64,000 bases of DNA. Origin: Qipengyuania gaetbuli. GTDB taxonomy: Bacteria > Pseudomonadota > Alphaproteobacteria > Sphingomonadales > Sphingomonadaceae. Location: NCBI RefSeq assembly GCF_020171365.1, contig NZ_JAIUZO010000002.1, positions 868,001 to 932,000 of the forward strand. The letters run 5' to 3'. The position numbers and the translations under genes are program-made. Positions 25,440 to 33,346 of the stretch are shown piece after piece. The notes under the pieces were generated by a model. That model was given only the letters and a program-made list of their open reading frames with translations, had not been told where the DNA came from and ran no database searches. Positions within the stretch are counted from its first letter, which is position 1. Each line of letters opens with the position of its first letter.

Positions 25440-25819
25440 GCGCGCGGGCTCCGCGGGCGGCGGGGTCCGCGCGGGCGGTCGCCCTTGCCGTCCTTTGCCC
25501 GCTCCAGCGCGGCGGCAAGTTCCTCGGCCAGCATCGCATAGTCACGCTCGACCCCGCCTTCGCGGCCGATCAGGATATGGTCGTGGTCCGGAAGGCCGAG
25601 TTCGGGAAGGCCCGCCCAGAGCAGCTCGCGGAAGCGGCGCTTCATCCGGTTGCGCACGACGGCGTTGCCGATCTTCTTCGTCACGGTGATGCCGTAGCGC
25701 TTGCCCTGCCCCTCGTTCGGGCGCGTCAGCAGCACGAAACCGGGCCGTGCATTGCGCAGCCCCTTGTTAGCGGCGAGGAAGTCGCTGCGCTTGCGAATGA
25801 CTGATAGGCCGTGCGGCAT
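25436..25819 (-). CDS. rnpA: Ribonuclease P protein component
   Basis: RnpA (127 residues) is the basic protein cofactor of RNase P, which matures tRNA 5' ends. The RNR signature is in [20 protein letters not shown], and the N-terminus [16 protein letters not shown] is typical. The C-terminus has an unusual arginine/proline-rich tail ([13 protein letters not shown]). It follows rpmH after an 89-base gap that contains a hairpin. Confidence 0.96.
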   Translation of the reverse strand: MPHGLSVIRKRSDFLAANKGLRNARPGFVLLTRPNEGQGKRYGITVTKKIGNAVVRNRMKRRFRELLWAGLPELGLPDHDHILIGREGGVERDYAMLAEELAAALERAKDGKGDRPRGPRRPRSPRA

Positions 25820-25834
25820 GGTAGGCAGATACGC

Positions 25835-25862
25835 AAAACGGGCCCCCGATGGGAGCCCGTTT
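25835..25862 (-). terminator. Terminator or attenuator hairpin between rpmH and rnpA
   Basis: Reading the minus strand, AAACGGGC (25862-25855) pairs perfectly with GCCCGTTT (25843-25836) and runs into TTTTG. The loop is 11 nt. With only four T residues it may stop part of the transcripts, giving more rpmH than rnpA mRNA, as expected for a ribosomal protein versus RNase P protein. Confidence 0.6.
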
Positions 25863-25908
25863 GATTATCGCGATCATGGCCGCGCACAGGGCGCGGCGGA
25901 TCAGGCGA

Positions 25909-26043
25909 TTAGGCGCAGAGGTTCTTGCGGCCGCGAGCGCGACGGGCGCGAAGCACCTTGCGGCCACCCGGGGTCGCCTTGCGCGCGAAGAAACCGTGGC
26001 GACGGGCGCGCACGAGGTTCGAGGGCTGGAAAGTCCGCTTCAT
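25909..26043 (-). CDS. rpmH: 50S ribosomal protein L34
   Basis: The 44-residue very basic protein reads [19 protein letters not shown] at the N-terminus and ends in a basic ARGRKNLCA tail, an unambiguous L34. The ATG is at 26043, with AAGGA about 7 bases upstream. It heads the rpmH-rnpA-yidD-yidC-engB block. Confidence 0.98.
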   Translation of the reverse strand: MKRTFQPSNLVRARRHGFFARKATPGGRKVLRARRARGRKNLCA

Positions 26044-26091
26044 CGGATAGTCCTTCAAAAATTCGTTGTCTGTCGGGCGAATCGCGCCAAC

Positions 26092-26117
26092 AAAAAGGGC
26101 CGCCGCTGCCGGCGACC
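26092..26117 (-). terminator. Rho-independent terminator downstream of the ClpP-fold-like gene
   Basis: On the minus strand GGTCGCCG (26117-26110) pairs with CGGCGGCC (26105-26098) around a GCAG loop, with one G-U pair. It is followed by a short run to TTTTT (26096-26092). It lies between the gene ending at 26177 and rpmH, insulating rpmH from read-through. Confidence 0.82.
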
Positions 26118-26176
26118 GCATTGGTGGAGGGGCGCTTAGGCGAAACGATGTGGTCGGTCAAGCCCTCCGCGCAGCG

Positions 26177-27055
26177 TCAATATGCGGCATAGGCAATCTG
26201 CTGGGCACGCTCACCGGTGCCGGCTCCGCCGCCTACCCAGCGCCGCATTTCGTGCGCATCGAGCCAGCGGGCCGAGCGGTGAGGGACAGAGTTGGTGAAG
26301 CGGTAGAATGCACGCGCATCGCGCTCGTTCATGCCCATTTCACGGTAATAGGTAAGGTAGCGACGATTTTCCGGCGCATCCTCCTCGTAATCCTGCGCTT
26401 CGTTGCCGTGTTCGTCCATCCAGCTGTGCACGGCGAACTCCGCCCCGTCGGCGATGTCGCGGGCAGCACCTGCGAGGAAGAGCTCGACCGCACCCGAACG
26501 CACCGAGCCGCGACGCGGAACATAGGTCGCGAGCCCTGCAGTACGGATCATCCGGCCGAGTTTCATGTTGGCCAGGTCGTCACTGGTGCCCGGGCATTCG
26601 ACCATGTCGAGCTGTGCCAGATTCGGGTGGCGGCGCATCATGACGCGAAACCAGCGCGGACTGTCCGCATCGGTTTCGCCCACCAGCGCCACGCGCCCTT
26701 CGTCGAGCACGCGGAAGGGCCCGTACTGGGCAATCCCGGCGCTGTAATTGCGCAGGCTGCGGTCGATACCGGGGAAGCGGGCGCGAACGGCGGAATAGGT
26801 CGGCTGATGTACCGGTCGCGGCACGAACTGCGGCGCAGCGGGGACGGGCGCGTAGACAATCGTCTGCACGGTGACGGACACCGGCGCGCGCGGCGCTTCG
26901 ATCGCGGGGATCGGGCGACCCGCATGGACCTGCTGCACGACTGGCTGGCTGACGAAGGCAATGGGGAGCTTCACGAGGCCCATCGACTGCGCCGCCACCG
27001 GGGAGGCAAATCCGGTGGCCAGTGTGGCAAGCAGGAGAAGGACCGCGCGAAGCAT
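26177..27055 (-). CDS. Secreted protein with degenerate ClpP/crotonase-like (COG3904-type) domain
   Basis: The 292-residue protein has a signal peptide (cleavage after VAAQ/AAQS region, about residue 23) and a proline/valine-rich linker. The C-terminal half follows the pattern of predicted periplasmic Clp-fold proteins: a CPGTSDDLANMKLGRMIR segment, then ATYVPRRGSVRSGAVELFLAG, then GAEFAVHSW. In relatives the serine of a C-A-S-A-C-like motif is the nucleophile; here the motif reads SVRSGAVE, and the final histidine is in VHSW. Activity is therefore possible but not assured. It is divergent from comM. Confidence 0.55.
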   Translation of the reverse strand: MLRAVLLLLATLATGFASPVAAQSMGLVKLPIAFVSQPVVQQVHAGRPIPAIEAPRAPVSVTVQTIVYAPVPAAPQFVPRPVHQPTYSAVRARFPGIDRSLRNYSAGIAQYGPFRVLDEGRVALVGETDADSPRWFRVMMRRHPNLAQLDMVECPGTSDDLANMKLGRMIRTAGLATYVPRRGSVRSGAVELFLAGAARDIADGAEFAVHSWMDEHGNEAQDYEEDAPENRRYLTYYREMGMNERDARAFYRFTNSVPHRSARWLDAHEMRRWVGGGAGTGERAQQIAYAAY

Positions 27056-27214
27056 GCAGCCGCACTGCGCCCGCCCCTCTTACCGGCTTACCAAAGGGCA
27101 TGGTCAACGCGGCGTTAACGCCATGTCTTTCCCGAACATTTTGCTCGCCAAGTCTCGACAACAAAAGGGTTTTTCGTCACTGCCTCAGGACGAATACAGA
27201 GACGGGGGATAAGG

Positions 27215-28723
27215 GTGGTCGCACTGGTCCGGACGGTGGCCTATCTCGGGCTGGAAGCGCGCGCGGTGGAGGTGCAATGCTCGCTCGCGCCTGGCCTGCC
27301 GAACTTCAACATCGTCGGGCTGGCGGACAAGGCCGTCGGCGAAAGCAAGGAACGGGTGCGCGCCGCCCTGTCCTCCATGGGACTGGCCCTGCCGCCAAAG
27401 CGGATCACCATCAACCTGTCACCTGCGGACCTCCCCAAGGAAGGGTCGCATTACGACCTGCCGATCGCGCTGGCAGTGCTCGCCGCGATGGCCGTCACCG
27501 ATGCCGAGCAGTTGGAGGACTGGGTCGTGGTGGGCGAGTTGGCGCTCGATGCACGGGTAGCGCCATCGCCGGGCGTGCTCCTCGCCGCGATGCATGCCAG
27601 CGAAACGGGCAAGGGCCTGATCTGCCCCGCGGCGCAGGGCTCGGAAGCCAAGTGGGCCAGCGAAGTGCCGGTCCTTGCCGCGCCCGACCTTGCCAGCCTG
27701 CTCAACCATCTCAAGGGGACGGGGCAGCTCGCCGAACCCGAAAGAGGACTGGTCGACGAACCGGTCCATGGCGCCGACCTCAGGCAGGTAAAAGGGCAGG
27801 AAACCGCCAAGCGCGCGCTCGAGATTGCCGCCGCTGGCAGTCACAATCTCCTGATGATCGGACCGCCCGGTGCCGGCAAGTCGCTCCTTGCAAGCTGCCT
27901 GCCCGGAATCCTGCCGCCGCTGACCCCGCCCGAGGCGCTCGAAGTGAGCATGGTGCAATCGGTCGCTGGTCTGCTGGAAGACGGTCGCATCAGCCGCGCA
28001 CGCCCCTTCCGCGCGCCGCACCACTCCGCCAGCATGGCTGCGCTCACCGGTGGAGGGCTGCGCGTGAAGCCGGGCGAGGTGAGCCTGGCGCACCTCGGCG
28101 TCCTCTTCCTCGACGAACTGCCCGAATTCCAGCGGGCGGTGCTCGATTCGCTGCGTCAGCCGCTCGAAACCAACACGGTGGACGTGGCGCGCGCGAACGC
28201 CCACGTGACCTTTCCCGCCAACGTCCAGCTGATTGCCGCGATGAACCCGTGCCGGTGCGGCCATCTTGGCGACCCCGCGCTTGCCTGTAGCCGCGCGCCG
28301 AAATGTGCCGCCGATTACCAGAGCAAGGTTTCAGGCCCGACGCTCGACCGGATTGATCTCCACGTGGAAGTCGATCCGGTCAGCGCGGCCGATCTTGCGC
28401 TCCCGCCGCCTGCCGAGGGTAGCGCCGAGGTCGCCGCCCGTGTTGCGGCCGCCCGCGCCCGCCAGACCGCGCGCGAAGCCGAAAGCGGGGTGCGCACCAA
28501 TTCCGAACTTCAGGGCGATGCGCTCGAACGTTTCGCCGGCCCGGACGAGCCGGGTCGCCAGCTGCTTATGCAAGCGGCCAGTGCGATGCGACTTTCCGCC
28601 CGCAGCTATACGAGGATGCTACGCGTCGCGCGCACGATCGCCGACCTCGCTGGATCGGACCAGGTCGGCCGCATCCATATCGCGGAGGCGCTCAGCTACC
28701 GCAGGCAGCCGCCGCGCGCTTGA
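27215..28723 (+). CDS. comM: YifB/ComM-family Mg-chelatase-like AAA+ ATPase
   Basis: The 502-residue protein has an N-terminal Lon-substrate-like domain (FNIVGLADKAVGESKERVRAAL), a Mg-chelatase AAA+ core with Walker A MIGPPGAGKSLLA and Walker B LGVLFLDELPEF, a cysteine cluster (AAMNPCRCGHLGDP plus CSRAPKC) and a C-terminal helical domain with SARSYTRMLRVARTIADL. ComM promotes branch migration during natural transformation. The start is a GTG at 27215 with GGGGGATAAGG just upstream. No other competence genes are in the window. Confidence 0.93.
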   Translation: MVALVRTVAYLGLEARAVEVQCSLAPGLPNFNIVGLADKAVGESKERVRAALSSMGLALPPKRITINLSPADLPKEGSHYDLPIALAVLAAMAVTDAEQLEDWVVVGELALDARVAPSPGVLLAAMHASETGKGLICPAAQGSEAKWASEVPVLAAPDLASLLNHLKGTGQLAEPERGLVDEPVHGADLRQVKGQETAKRALEIAAAGSHNLLMIGPPGAGKSLLASCLPGILPPLTPPEALEVSMVQSVAGLLEDGRISRARPFRAPHHSASMAALTGGGLRVKPGEVSLAHLGVLFLDELPEFQRAVLDSLRQPLETNTVDVARANAHVTFPANVQLIAAMNPCRCGHLGDPALACSRAPKCAADYQSKVSGPTLDRIDLHVEVDPVSAADLALPPPAEGSAEVAARVAAARARQTAREAESGVRTNSELQGDALERFAGPDEPGRQLLMQAASAMRLSARSYTRMLRVARTIADLAGSDQVGRIHIAEALSYRRQPPRA

Positions 28724-28743
28724 ATTGGCAGAGATCGTCAGCC

Positions 28744-29094
28744 CTAGTTACCCTCGCCCATGTCGAGGTTGAGCTTGACCGTTTCGTGCTCCACGTCGCC
28801 TTCGAATTTCTTGAGGAAATCCTCGATCGGGATCGCCTGCGCCTTGTCGACCATCGGGTTCGACTTGGCCATTTCGACGGCGCGGAGTTCGTCCGGTGTC
28901 ATGCGCACGTGGACATAGGGCATCCAGACCTCGCCGAACTCGGCTTGCTGGTACCAGACGTCGAGCACGTCATAGGAAGCCCATGAACCGTTCGGTTCGC
29001 GCAGGCGAATACCTTCGCCGATGCGCGGCACGGCAACCGTCTTGATGCGGAAGACGGTCTGATGGGTTTCGTTCTGAACTTCGATTTCGATCAC
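28744..29094 (-). CDS. Small protein of unknown function
   Basis: I do not recognise this protein. From a GTG at 29094 it has 116 residues: VIEIEVQNETHQTVFRIKTV, then EPNGSWASYDVLDVWYQ, then an aspartate/glutamate-rich C-terminus. It is soluble, acidic and without a signal peptide, resembling a small beta-rich domain. The frame stays open to an ATG at 29208, which would add 38 residues overlapping a palindromic repeat; GGAG lies 12 bases before the GTG. The start is uncertain. It is convergent with comM. Confidence 0.6.
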   Translation of the reverse strand: MIEIEVQNETHQTVFRIKTVAVPRIGEGIRLREPNGSWASYDVLDVWYQQAEFGEVWMPYVHVRMTPDELRAVEMAKSNPMVDKAQAIPIEDFLKKFEGDVEHETVKLNLDMGEGN

Positions 29095-29173
29095 AATACG
29101 GCCCGGCTCCGGCGGGACTTGAGGCCCGACTTCGCGATTCTCCTGACATGAACCTGTTGAGATGGTTTTAACG

Positions 29174-29212
29174 ATGACGTCACGGTGCCAGCCGCGCCAT
29201 GACGTCATTTTT
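29174..29212. repeat. Paired TGACGTCA palindromes forming a 9-bp inverted repeat
   Basis: TGACGTCA occurs at 29175-29182 and again at 29200-29207. Because each copy is itself palindromic, ATGACGTCA (29174-29182) and TGACGTCAT (29200-29208) also form a 9-bp inverted repeat with a 17-nt loop. TTTTT follows at 29208-29212 on the plus strand. The second copy contains the stop codon of the minus-strand gene ending at 29205. It could be a protein-binding site or a terminator. Confidence 0.6.
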
Positions 29213-29465
29213 CCGCGTAGGGCGTGTTCTTCAGCAGGTGCCGGTTGAAATCGGGCGCGCCGTCGTCCCACCAGACCGGCCCGCGTTCGCCGAGGCCCAG
29301 CTTGGCGGCATGCACTTCCTGGCGAGCTTGTTTTTCCGCCTCGCCGTCGCCCGAACGGCGCGCTGCCGCCACGGCGCGGCGTGCGGCCATCAGCCGGTCT
29401 ACCAGCTTTTGGCGGTCAATATCCGGCAGGTTCGGATTGGCAGCCCGCCACAGGCGACCGCGCAC
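29205..29465 (-). CDS. Small conserved-looking protein of unknown function, start uncertain
   Basis: From GTG at 29465 the product has 86 residues: VRGRLWRAANPNLPD, then an alanine/arginine-rich helix (LMAARRAVAAARRSGDGEAEKQARQEVHAAK), then LGERGPVWWDDGAPDFNRHLL. I recognise no function. The frame upstream of the GTG reads REEIERTPDGRYII, which looks like continuing protein; it reaches back to a CTG at 29510 that overlaps the stop of the upstream regulator as CTGA, with AAGGA 6 bases before it. The true gene may therefore be 29205-29510. Confidence 0.65.
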   Translation of the reverse strand: MRGRLWRAANPNLPDIDRQKLVDRLMAARRAVAAARRSGDGEAEKQARQEVHAAKLGLGERGPVWWDDGAPDFNRHLLKNTPYAEK

Positions 29466-29506
29466 GATGATGTAGCGGCCGTCGGGCGTGCGTTCGATCT
29501 CTTCTC

Positions 29507-30061
29507 TCAGGCGGCGTCCTTGGCCTTGCGAGCGGACGCAATGTCGACGACCGAGCCGTTCTTCATGATGGCATGCGGCTCTGCCTTGGTCCCGTCGGCG
29601 CGGATGCCGAGGTTCTTGCGTTCGACAAGTGCGAGATCCGCCGGGCCGAGAAGGCGCCCGTCATGGCTGAGGATCGAGGTCGGGCCGATGGGCAGCCGAT
29701 CGCGCTCGTCCACCAGCACCGGGTTCTCGACCACTTCGGCACCGTATTTCTGGCCCCACTGGCGCAGAGCCACCATGGCTGGGAGCAGGTCGAAGCCCTT
29801 ATCGGTCAGTCGGTACTCGATCTTGCGACGGTCATCCGGGCACGGGTCGCGTTTGAGGATGCCATGCTCGACCAGCTTGGCCAGCCGGTTTGAGAGGATG
29901 TTGCGGGCAATGCCCAGCTCGCTCAGGAATTCCTCGAAGTGGTGCAGGCCATTGAAGCTGGCTCGCAAGATCATGAAACTCCAGCGTTCGCCCATGACTT
30001 CGAGAGCCTGCGGCAAGCCGCATTCGGTCAGTTCGCGCAGTGGTTCGCGGATATCGCCCAT
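29507..30061 (-). CDS. HxlR-family transcriptional regulator
   Basis: The 184-residue protein has the winged-helix fold of the HxlR family: LEVMGERWSFMILRASFNG, FEEFLSELGIARNILSNRL and GILKRDPCPDDRRKIEYRLT. These factors sense small molecules or redox state and usually control the divergent neighbour. A C-terminal extension (about 120-184) is longer than in minimal family members. It is divergent from the CC_3452-family gene, and the shared 188-base spacer is full of repeats that are likely operators. The small downstream gene probably shares its mRNA. Confidence 0.9.
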   Translation of the reverse strand: MGDIREPLRELTECGLPQALEVMGERWSFMILRASFNGLHHFEEFLSELGIARNILSNRLAKLVEHGILKRDPCPDDRRKIEYRLTDKGFDLLPAMVALRQWGQKYGAEVVENPVLVDERDRLPIGPTSILSHDGRLLGPADLALVERKNLGIRADGTKAEPHAIMKNGSVVDIASARKAKDAA

Positions 30062-30077
30062 AAAATCAGTCCTTCCC

Positions 30078-30206
30078 GTGAAACCTATTTAGCGCAGTTT
30101 TCGCCAAAGCCAAATATTTCAAAAAATGGGTTGCATCACGAAACCTATCGGCATAGGTAGCGATTCGCAACCAGTTGCAAATGAAAACCTAGATTGCAGT
30201 TTTCGC
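30078..30206. promoter_or_regulatory. Repeat-rich divergent control region of the HxlR and CC_3452-family genes
   Basis: GAAACCTAT occurs at 30080-30088 and 30140-30148, with a related GAAAACCTA at 30183-30191. GCAGTTTTCGC occurs exactly twice, at 30094-30104 and 30196-30206, each about 14 bases after an ACCTA element. ACCTAT (30143-30148) and ATAGGT (30153-30158) form an inverted repeat around CGGC. The spacer is AT-rich compared with its surroundings. The arrangement suggests two composite operators plus a central one for a dimeric regulator, most simply HxlR itself. Confidence 0.6.
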
Positions 30207-30249
30207 AAGGCCAGTTGAGAAAATTGCAATGAAGTATCGGAGCTTGACC

Positions 30250-30594
30250 ATGACCCTCTCCCTGAACCGCACCGCCCACCTGGGCGTTCTCGCCACCGCT
30301 TTCGCTTACACCACGCTGACCTTCGGCGCGCTCGTCACCCCGACGGTTGCCGAAGCCAAGTCGTCGAGCGGCCCGTTCTACACTGCCGAGCTCGCGCAGC
30401 CTGCTGCCGAGCGTACCGTGATTGCCGGCGGCGTTGCATGGACCTGCGCCGACACCAGCTGCGTCGGCACCAAGGGCACCTCGCGCCCGCTGCGCGTGTG
30501 CCGCGAACTGAACCGCGACCTCGGCGAAGTGGTTTCCTTCACCGCCAAGGGCGAAGCGCTGGAAGCCGACAAGCTGGCTAAGTGCAACGGCTAA
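30250..30594 (+). CDS. CC_3452-family small secreted protein
   Basis: The 114-residue product has a signal peptide ending in TVAEA (about residue 37). The mature domain carries the features of the CC_3452 family: FYTAELAQPAAERTVIAGGVAWTC, a second cysteine in DTSCVGT, then SRPLRVCRELNRDLGEVVSF and a final cysteine. Four cysteines could form two disulfides in the periplasm. Function is unknown. The ATG at 30250 is chosen over 30229 because GGAG (30239-30242) is 7 bases upstream. A strong terminator follows. Confidence 0.82.
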   Translation: MTLSLNRTAHLGVLATAFAYTTLTFGALVTPTVAEAKSSSGPFYTAELAQPAAERTVIAGGVAWTCADTSCVGTKGTSRPLRVCRELNRDLGEVVSFTAKGEALEADKLAKCNG

Positions 30595-30642
30595 GGCCGT
30601 CCAACCGGACCCCCCACCCCCTCTCCATCAGGGTGGACCTCC

Positions 30643-30674
30643 AAGGCCCCGGCGGAAACGCTGGGGCCTTTTTT
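30643..30674 (+). terminator. Rho-independent terminator of the CC_3452-family gene
   Basis: AAGGCCCC (30643-30650) pairs perfectly with GGGGCCTT (30663-30670). An inner GCG/CGC stem closes a GAAA tetraloop, and six T residues (30669-30674) follow. It abuts the stop codon of the convergent HAD gene. Confidence 0.93.
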
Positions 30675-31285
30675 CAGATCAGCCCGCGTGCGGAGAGATC
30701 GGCTTCGAGTCCGGCTGCATCAGTGAAATGGTGGACCTGCCAACCGCATCCTTGCGCGGCTTCGATGTTCGCCTCGTTATCGTCGATGAACAGCATCGCG
30801 GACGGGTGCAGGGCGAATCGCTCCTCGGCCAGCGCGAAGATCGCGTGGTCAGGCTTGGCGAGACATTCCTCGCCGGAGACCACGATATCGCGAAAGCGGT
30901 CGAAGATCGGTGCGGTCGGGCGGAAGCCGGCCCAGAATTCGGCGCCGAAATTGGTGATCGCGAATAGCGGGACGCCCCTTGCATCGAGCCTTTCGACCAG
31001 CTCGTGGCTACCTTCTACCGGGCCGGGGATCGTCTCGTTGAACCGCGTCGCATAGGCGCGGATCTCGTCGGCGAAATCGGGATAGAGCGCGATGCGTTCG
31101 GGCACCATTTCCGCAAGCGGCCGGCCATGATCGTGCTGGAAATGCCATTCCTCGGTAACGACCTCGTCGAGCAGCTTGCGCAGCCGAGCCTTGTCATCGA
31201 CGATCTTCTCGAACAGCGAGGCGATCTGCCACTGGTAGAGCACGCGCCCCACGTCGAACACTACGGCTTCCACGCTGGCGGCCAT
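30674..31285 (-). CDS. HAD-superfamily hydrolase (haloacid dehalogenase/epoxide hydrolase N-domain type)
   Basis: The 203-residue cytoplasmic protein has HAD motif I in VVFDVGRVLYQW, motif II in FAITNFG, the lysine motif in CLAKPDHAIFALA and motif IV in LFIDDNEANIEAA. The aspartate pair of motif I is replaced by D-V-G (second aspartate missing), as in several HAD subfamilies that are dehalogenase-like or use other acid residues. The ATG at 31285 has AAGGGG upstream. The substrate is unknown. Confidence 0.85.
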   Translation of the reverse strand: MAASVEAVVFDVGRVLYQWQIASLFEKIVDDKARLRKLLDEVVTEEWHFQHDHGRPLAEMVPERIALYPDFADEIRAYATRFNETIPGPVEGSHELVERLDARGVPLFAITNFGAEFWAGFRPTAPIFDRFRDIVVSGEECLAKPDHAIFALAEERFALHPSAMLFIDDNEANIEAAQGCGWQVHHFTDAAGLEADLSARGLI

Positions 31286-31308
31286 TGTCGCCCCTTCCCG
31301 AATGCGAA

Positions 31309-31337
31309 CGGCCCGCACTCCCTAGGGAGCCGGGCCG
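31309..31337 (-). terminator. Hairpin downstream of rpmJ
   Basis: On the minus strand CGGCCCG (31337-31331) pairs with CGGGCCG (31315-31309), and inner arms CTCCC/GGGAG extend the stem. No clear T-run follows, so it may be a weak terminator or an mRNA 3'-end stabiliser for rpmJ. Confidence 0.45.
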
Positions 31338-31382
31338 GTCGAAAAACCAGTCGCGACGCCAGCGGCGCCGCACGCCGGGTGC

Positions 31383-31508
31383 TTAGCCCTGGCGAGCCTT
31401 GAAGCGACGGTTGGTCTTGTTGATGACGTAGGTCCGCCCGCGACGACGGATCACGCGGCAATCGCGGTGCCGGCTCTTGAGCGACTTGAGGCTGTTGCGG
31501 ATCTTCAT
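31383..31508 (-). CDS. rpmJ: 50S ribosomal protein L36
   Basis: The 41-residue basic protein reads [20 protein letters not shown] and ends RRFKARQG, the L36 signature in the version with a single zinc-type cysteine typical of many proteobacteria. The ATG is at 31508. It is monocistronic, between the HAD gene and galE. TATTTA about 35 bases upstream could be part of its promoter. Confidence 0.95.
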   Translation of the reverse strand: MKIRNSLKSLKSRHRDCRVIRRRGRTYVINKTNRRFKARQG

Positions 31509-31601
31509 GGTATATCTCGTCTAGCAAATAAATACGCGCCGGAGTTGGTGCCCCGACGCGCCAAATTCAAGCGCGCCCGTTAGCGACGGGGGTGATTCCC
31601 G

Positions 31602-32615
31602 TCAAGCATCTCCGCGAATTTCGCCGAGTTTGCGCTCCCACTGTACCGCATGGCCGATGATCTGGTCGAGATCGGCGTATTTGGGCTGCCATGGAAGCGT
31701 AGCCTTGATGCGCGATGGATCGGACACCAGCTCGCCCGGGTCGCCCGCGCGGCGCGGCTCCATCCGCCGCTCGATGCGCGAATTGGTCACCCGGTCGACG
31801 GCATCCAGCACCTCGAGGACCGAGAAGCCCCGGCCATAACCGCAGTTCATGGTCAGCGAACGGGCTGGCTGGTCGATCAGCGCCTCGAGCGCGAGAACAT
31901 GGGCCGCCGCAAGGTCGCTGACATGGATGTAATCGCGCACCCCGGTGCCGTCGGGCGTTTCGAAATCGGTGCCGAAAACCGAGACCCCGTCGCGCTTGCC
32001 CGTCGCCGCCTCGCAGGCGACCTTGATCAGATGGGTCGCGCCGGCCGTCGACTGGCCGCTTCGCGCCTGCGGATCGGCACCTGCCACATTGAAGTACCGC
32101 AGCGCGCAGAAGTTGAACCCGTGCGCGGCACTGGCGTCGGCCAGCATCTGCTCTGTCATCAGTTTCGACCAGCCGTACGGATTGATGGGTTCCCTGGGGC
32201 TGTCCTCGGATACCGGCGATGTTTCCGGCGTGCCGTAGGTCGCGGCGGTCGACGAGAAAATGAAGTGCTCCACCCCTCCCTTTACCGCTGCCTCGATCAG
32301 GGTCCGGCTCTTCACCGTGTTGTTGTCGTAATATTTGAGCGGGTTCTCCACCGATTCAGGCACGATGATCGAACCGGCAAAATGCATGATCGCCTTGATG
32401 CCTTGCTCGGCGATGATTTGTGCCAGCAGGTCGCAGTCGGCAATATCGCCTTCATAAAGCGGGACGTCGTCGGGCACGGCGAATTTGAACCCGGTCGACA
32501 GGTTGTCGATGACTGCCACCGGCCAGCCGGCATCGCGCAAGGCAAGCACTGCGTGGCTTCCGATGTAGCCGGCGCCGCCGGTCACAAGGACCGGAATTTT
32601 CGTTATGCTATCCAT
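31602..32615 (-). CDS. galE: UDP-glucose 4-epimerase
   Basis: GalE (337 residues) interconverts UDP-glucose and UDP-galactose for polysaccharide and lipopolysaccharide synthesis. The NAD-binding motif is [12 protein letters not shown], the catalytic Tyr-Lys pair is in [12 protein letters not shown], and the substrate region includes [11 protein letters not shown] and [14 protein letters not shown]. The ATG at 32615 is chosen because the Rossmann motif follows within a few residues; an open frame upstream to 32786 lacks homology. It is divergent from the DUF4136 gene. Confidence 0.95.
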   Translation of the reverse strand: MDSITKIPVLVTGGAGYIGSHAVLALRDAGWPVAVIDNLSTGFKFAVPDDVPLYEGDIADCDLLAQIIAEQGIKAIMHFAGSIIVPESVENPLKYYDNNTVKSRTLIEAAVKGGVEHFIFSSTAATYGTPETSPVSEDSPREPINPYGWSKLMTEQMLADASAAHGFNFCALRYFNVAGADPQARSGQSTAGATHLIKVACEAATGKRDGVSVFGTDFETPDGTGVRDYIHVSDLAAAHVLALEALIDQPARSLTMNCGYGRGFSVLEVLDAVDRVTNSRIERRMEPRRAGDPGELVSDPSRIKATLPWQPKYADLDQIIGHAVQWERKLGEIRGDA

Positions 32616-32740
32616 TCGCCCGCGCCTAGCAGATCGCGTGAGCGGCGCAATCGGTGCGGCCGGAAACTCCGGTCCGGAGCCTTTGCCGCCTGTCACGCGT
32701 TCTTCTTTCTTTAACGCCCATCGTCGAAAGAGCCCCCAAA

Positions 32741-33346
32741 ATGAACCGGATCGCCCTGACATTCGCTGCCCTCGGCACACTTGCACTCTCGGCCTGCGCC
32801 ACCGCGCCGGGCCCCGTGCAGGTCACGCGATTCGTCGCACCGGAAGCGAGCGCTCGCCTCGGCGAAGGCACGATCTTCTTGGAAGGATCCGGCACACAGG
32901 ACACGGACAGCCTCGCCTTGATGCCATACAAGTCCGCCGTCGCTGCCCAGCTTCGGGCATTGGGCTACACCGAGACCGACCGGGCTTCCGCCCGCCAGAT
33001 CGCCACGGTTACCCTCGAACGATACGTGCAGAGCGCGGAAGGCAGGCGCTCGCCGGTTACTGTCGGCGTCGGCGGGCGCACCGGCAGCTATGGCTCCGGC
33101 GTCGGTGTCGGCATCGGCATAAACCTGGGCGGCGGCGAGCGCGACAAGCTGGGCAGCGAACTGTCCGTCACCATCCGCGATGCCGCATCGCAAGCCAATA
33201 TGTGGGAAGGCCGCGCCGACCTGCGCGTTCCCGACAACTCGCCCCTTGCGCAAGCGCAAGCAAACGCACAGACCCTCGCCGCCGCGCTGTTCAGCGATTT
33301 TCCCGGCAACAATGGCGAAACGATAGAAGTAGAGGTTCCCAAGTGA
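32741..33346 (+). CDS. DUF4136-type lipoprotein
   Basis: The 201-residue protein starts with a lipoprotein signal (LALSAC, Cys19). The mature part has a strand-rich domain with [16 protein letters not shown] and [17 protein letters not shown], a glycine-rich middle ([16 protein letters not shown]) and a C-terminal helix. This matches the DUF4136 family of small envelope lipoproteins of unknown role. Its stop codon overlaps the GTG of the following carboxypeptidase gene as GTGA, so the two are translationally coupled although one product is exported and the other appears cytoplasmic. Confidence 0.75.
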   Translation: MNRIALTFAALGTLALSACATAPGPVQVTRFVAPEASARLGEGTIFLEGSGTQDTDSLALMPYKSAVAAQLRALGYTETDRASARQIATVTLERYVQSAEGRRSPVTVGVGGRTGSYGSGVGVGIGINLGGGERDKLGSELSVTIRDAASQANMWEGRADLRVPDNSPLAQAQANAQTLAAALFSDFPGNNGETIEVEVPK

